DNA of 15,076 nt. Source: an uncultured Clostridia bacterium (GTDB lineage: Bacteria; Bacillota; Clostridia; TANB77; CAG-508). Where the stretch lies: contig CANRFE010000016.1 in the NCBI GenBank assembly GCA_947629805.1, positions 1 to 15,076 of the forward strand, given 5' to 3'. The position numbers and the translations under genes are program-made. Shown here piece after piece: positions 14,580 to 15,076 of this stretch; the first letter of the stretch is position 1; the number at the start of each line of letters is the position of its first letter. The notes under the pieces were generated by a model. The model searched no databases, had not been told where the DNA came from, and saw nothing but the letters and a program-made list of their open reading frames with translations.

Positions 14580-14894
14580 TTATTCTCTTCCCTCTTTAGT
14601 AGGTCTTTTAGGTGGTAATTTATCTGCTTCTCCTTTATATATTGGTGTATATTGCAAGCCTTTTACCTGTAATTGCTTTTTAAATTCTTTTGTTTCTTCC
14701 TTCTTTAATAATGCTTTTGTTTTTCTTTCTATATATTCGTTTAACTCCTCATATTCGTTTTTTGTTATTTTTCCATCTTTTAATTCTTTACTTACAAAAA
14801 ATTGTAATCCATTTTGGGTTCTTTCTAACATATTATATTGCTGATTTTGTAAAATATTATCAATTTTATTTTTATATTCTTCTATATTTTTCAT
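14580..14894 (-). CDS. Small hypothetical protein
   Basis: A 104-residue charged protein with no family that I recognise. Lys and Glu make up much of it, and most of it (about 1-75) looks helical, with a basic Pro-containing tail (PPKRPTKEG). There is no signal peptide or membrane segment. Support for coding comes from an AGGAGGA ribosome binding site at 14901-14907, a predicted promoter, and the next gene starting 27 bases after its stop. It is the first gene after the rRNA operon terminator. Confidence 0.72.
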   Translation of the reverse strand: MKNIEEYKNKIDNILQNQQYNMLERTQNGLQFFVSKELKDGKITKNEYEELNEYIERKTKALLKKEETKEFKKQLQVKGLQYTPIYKGEADKLPPKRPTKEGRE

Positions 14895-14926
14895 CTTTTT
14901 TCCTCCTATTTGATGAATTTACTATA

Positions 14927-14955
14927 AGTATACTACAATACAAATAAAAAGGCAA
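14927..14955 (-). promoter_or_regulatory. Predicted promoter of the small hypothetical gene
   Basis: Minus strand: -35 TTGCCT (14950-14955), a 17-base spacer, -10 TATACT (14927-14932). The -35 element lies inside the distal arm of the rRNA terminator. Confidence 0.5.
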
Positions 14956-14993
14956 ATATCTATAAAATTTTCTTTTATACATATTTGCCTTTT
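14947..14993 (-). terminator. rRNA operon terminator
   Basis: A 13-base perfect inverted repeat (AAAAGGCAAATAT at 14947-14959 with its complement at 14981-14993), extended after one mismatch by 7 more pairs (14961-14967 with 14973-14979), leaving a 5-base loop. On the minus strand the stem ends in TTTTTATTTG. It lies directly after the 5S rRNA. Confidence 0.85.
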
Positions 14994-15006
14994 ATAAAAA
15001 TATAAA

Positions 15007-15076
15007 ACTGGCGACAACCTATTTTCTCGGCAAGGTAACTCGCAAATATCTTCGGTATCTAAAGGCTTGACTTCTG
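15007..15076 (-). rRNA. rrf: 5S ribosomal RNA, 3' part (runs off the window)
   Basis: Read on the minus strand the sequence contains CAGAAGTCAAGC near 15065-15076, then GATACCGAAGATATTTGCG, and ends GGTTGTCGCCAG. These are the conserved loop and 3' helix segments of bacterial 5S rRNA. About 70 of roughly 115 bases are inside the window; the 5' part is beyond it. The exact mature 3' end is approximate. Confidence 0.9.

Overview
The window reads as a chromosomal segment of a low-GC, Gram-positive, probably uncultured clostridial bacterium. The evidence is AT-rich codon use, AGGAGG-type ribosome binding sites, a sporulation-type sigma factor (SigH-like), AddB rather than RecBCD, a YitT membrane protein, and a pilin-like N-terminus (GITLVALIITIIILIILAG) of a kind I associate with gut Clostridia. 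The exact lineage cannot be fixed from this sequence.

Layout. At the right edge (minus strand) lies the 3' half of a 5S rRNA with a strong terminator, so the window begins just downstream of an rRNA operon. Then, all on the minus strand going leftwards: a small hypothetical protein, a flavin reductase-like protein, RNase III (rnc), an Elp3-like radical SAM protein and a YitT-family membrane protein. A plus-strand pilin-like secreted protein follows, divergent from a long minus-strand repair and housekeeping run: addB, pgeF (yfiH), sigH, an OGG1-like 8-oxoguanine glycosylase, an LD-carboxypeptidase, a family-4 uracil-DNA glycosylase and a GltA/GltD-like oxidoreductase. At the left edge a plus-strand HExxH protein converges on the oxidoreductase across a shared terminator. 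Several genes concern DNA repair (addB, ogg, UDG) or peptidoglycan (pgeF, ldcA). No mobile element, CRISPR array or tRNA was seen.

Main observation. Two conserved genes are broken in frame in an identical way. The GltA-like gene is interrupted twice and the LD-carboxypeptidase once. Each time one extra C sits directly before a GGA codon for a family-expected glycine, so the upstream frame presents CGG followed by A. Skipping that C (a +1 shift) restores full-length proteins (424 and 303 residues) with all expected motifs. By hand scan of about 4,650 codons, CGG occurs in frame only at these three sites and once more, at codon 191 of the flavin reductase. That fourth site is also CGGA, and a +1 shift there gives a stop one codon after the resulting Gly, just before the gene's terminator. 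CGG out of frame occurs about 29 times in the same genes, so the trinucleotide itself is not avoided. The simplest reading is that CGG is not a normal sense codon here and that CGGA is a recurrent +1 frameshift or quadruplet-decoding site. Decay and sequencing error remain possible, but each would have to repeat the same lesion independently.
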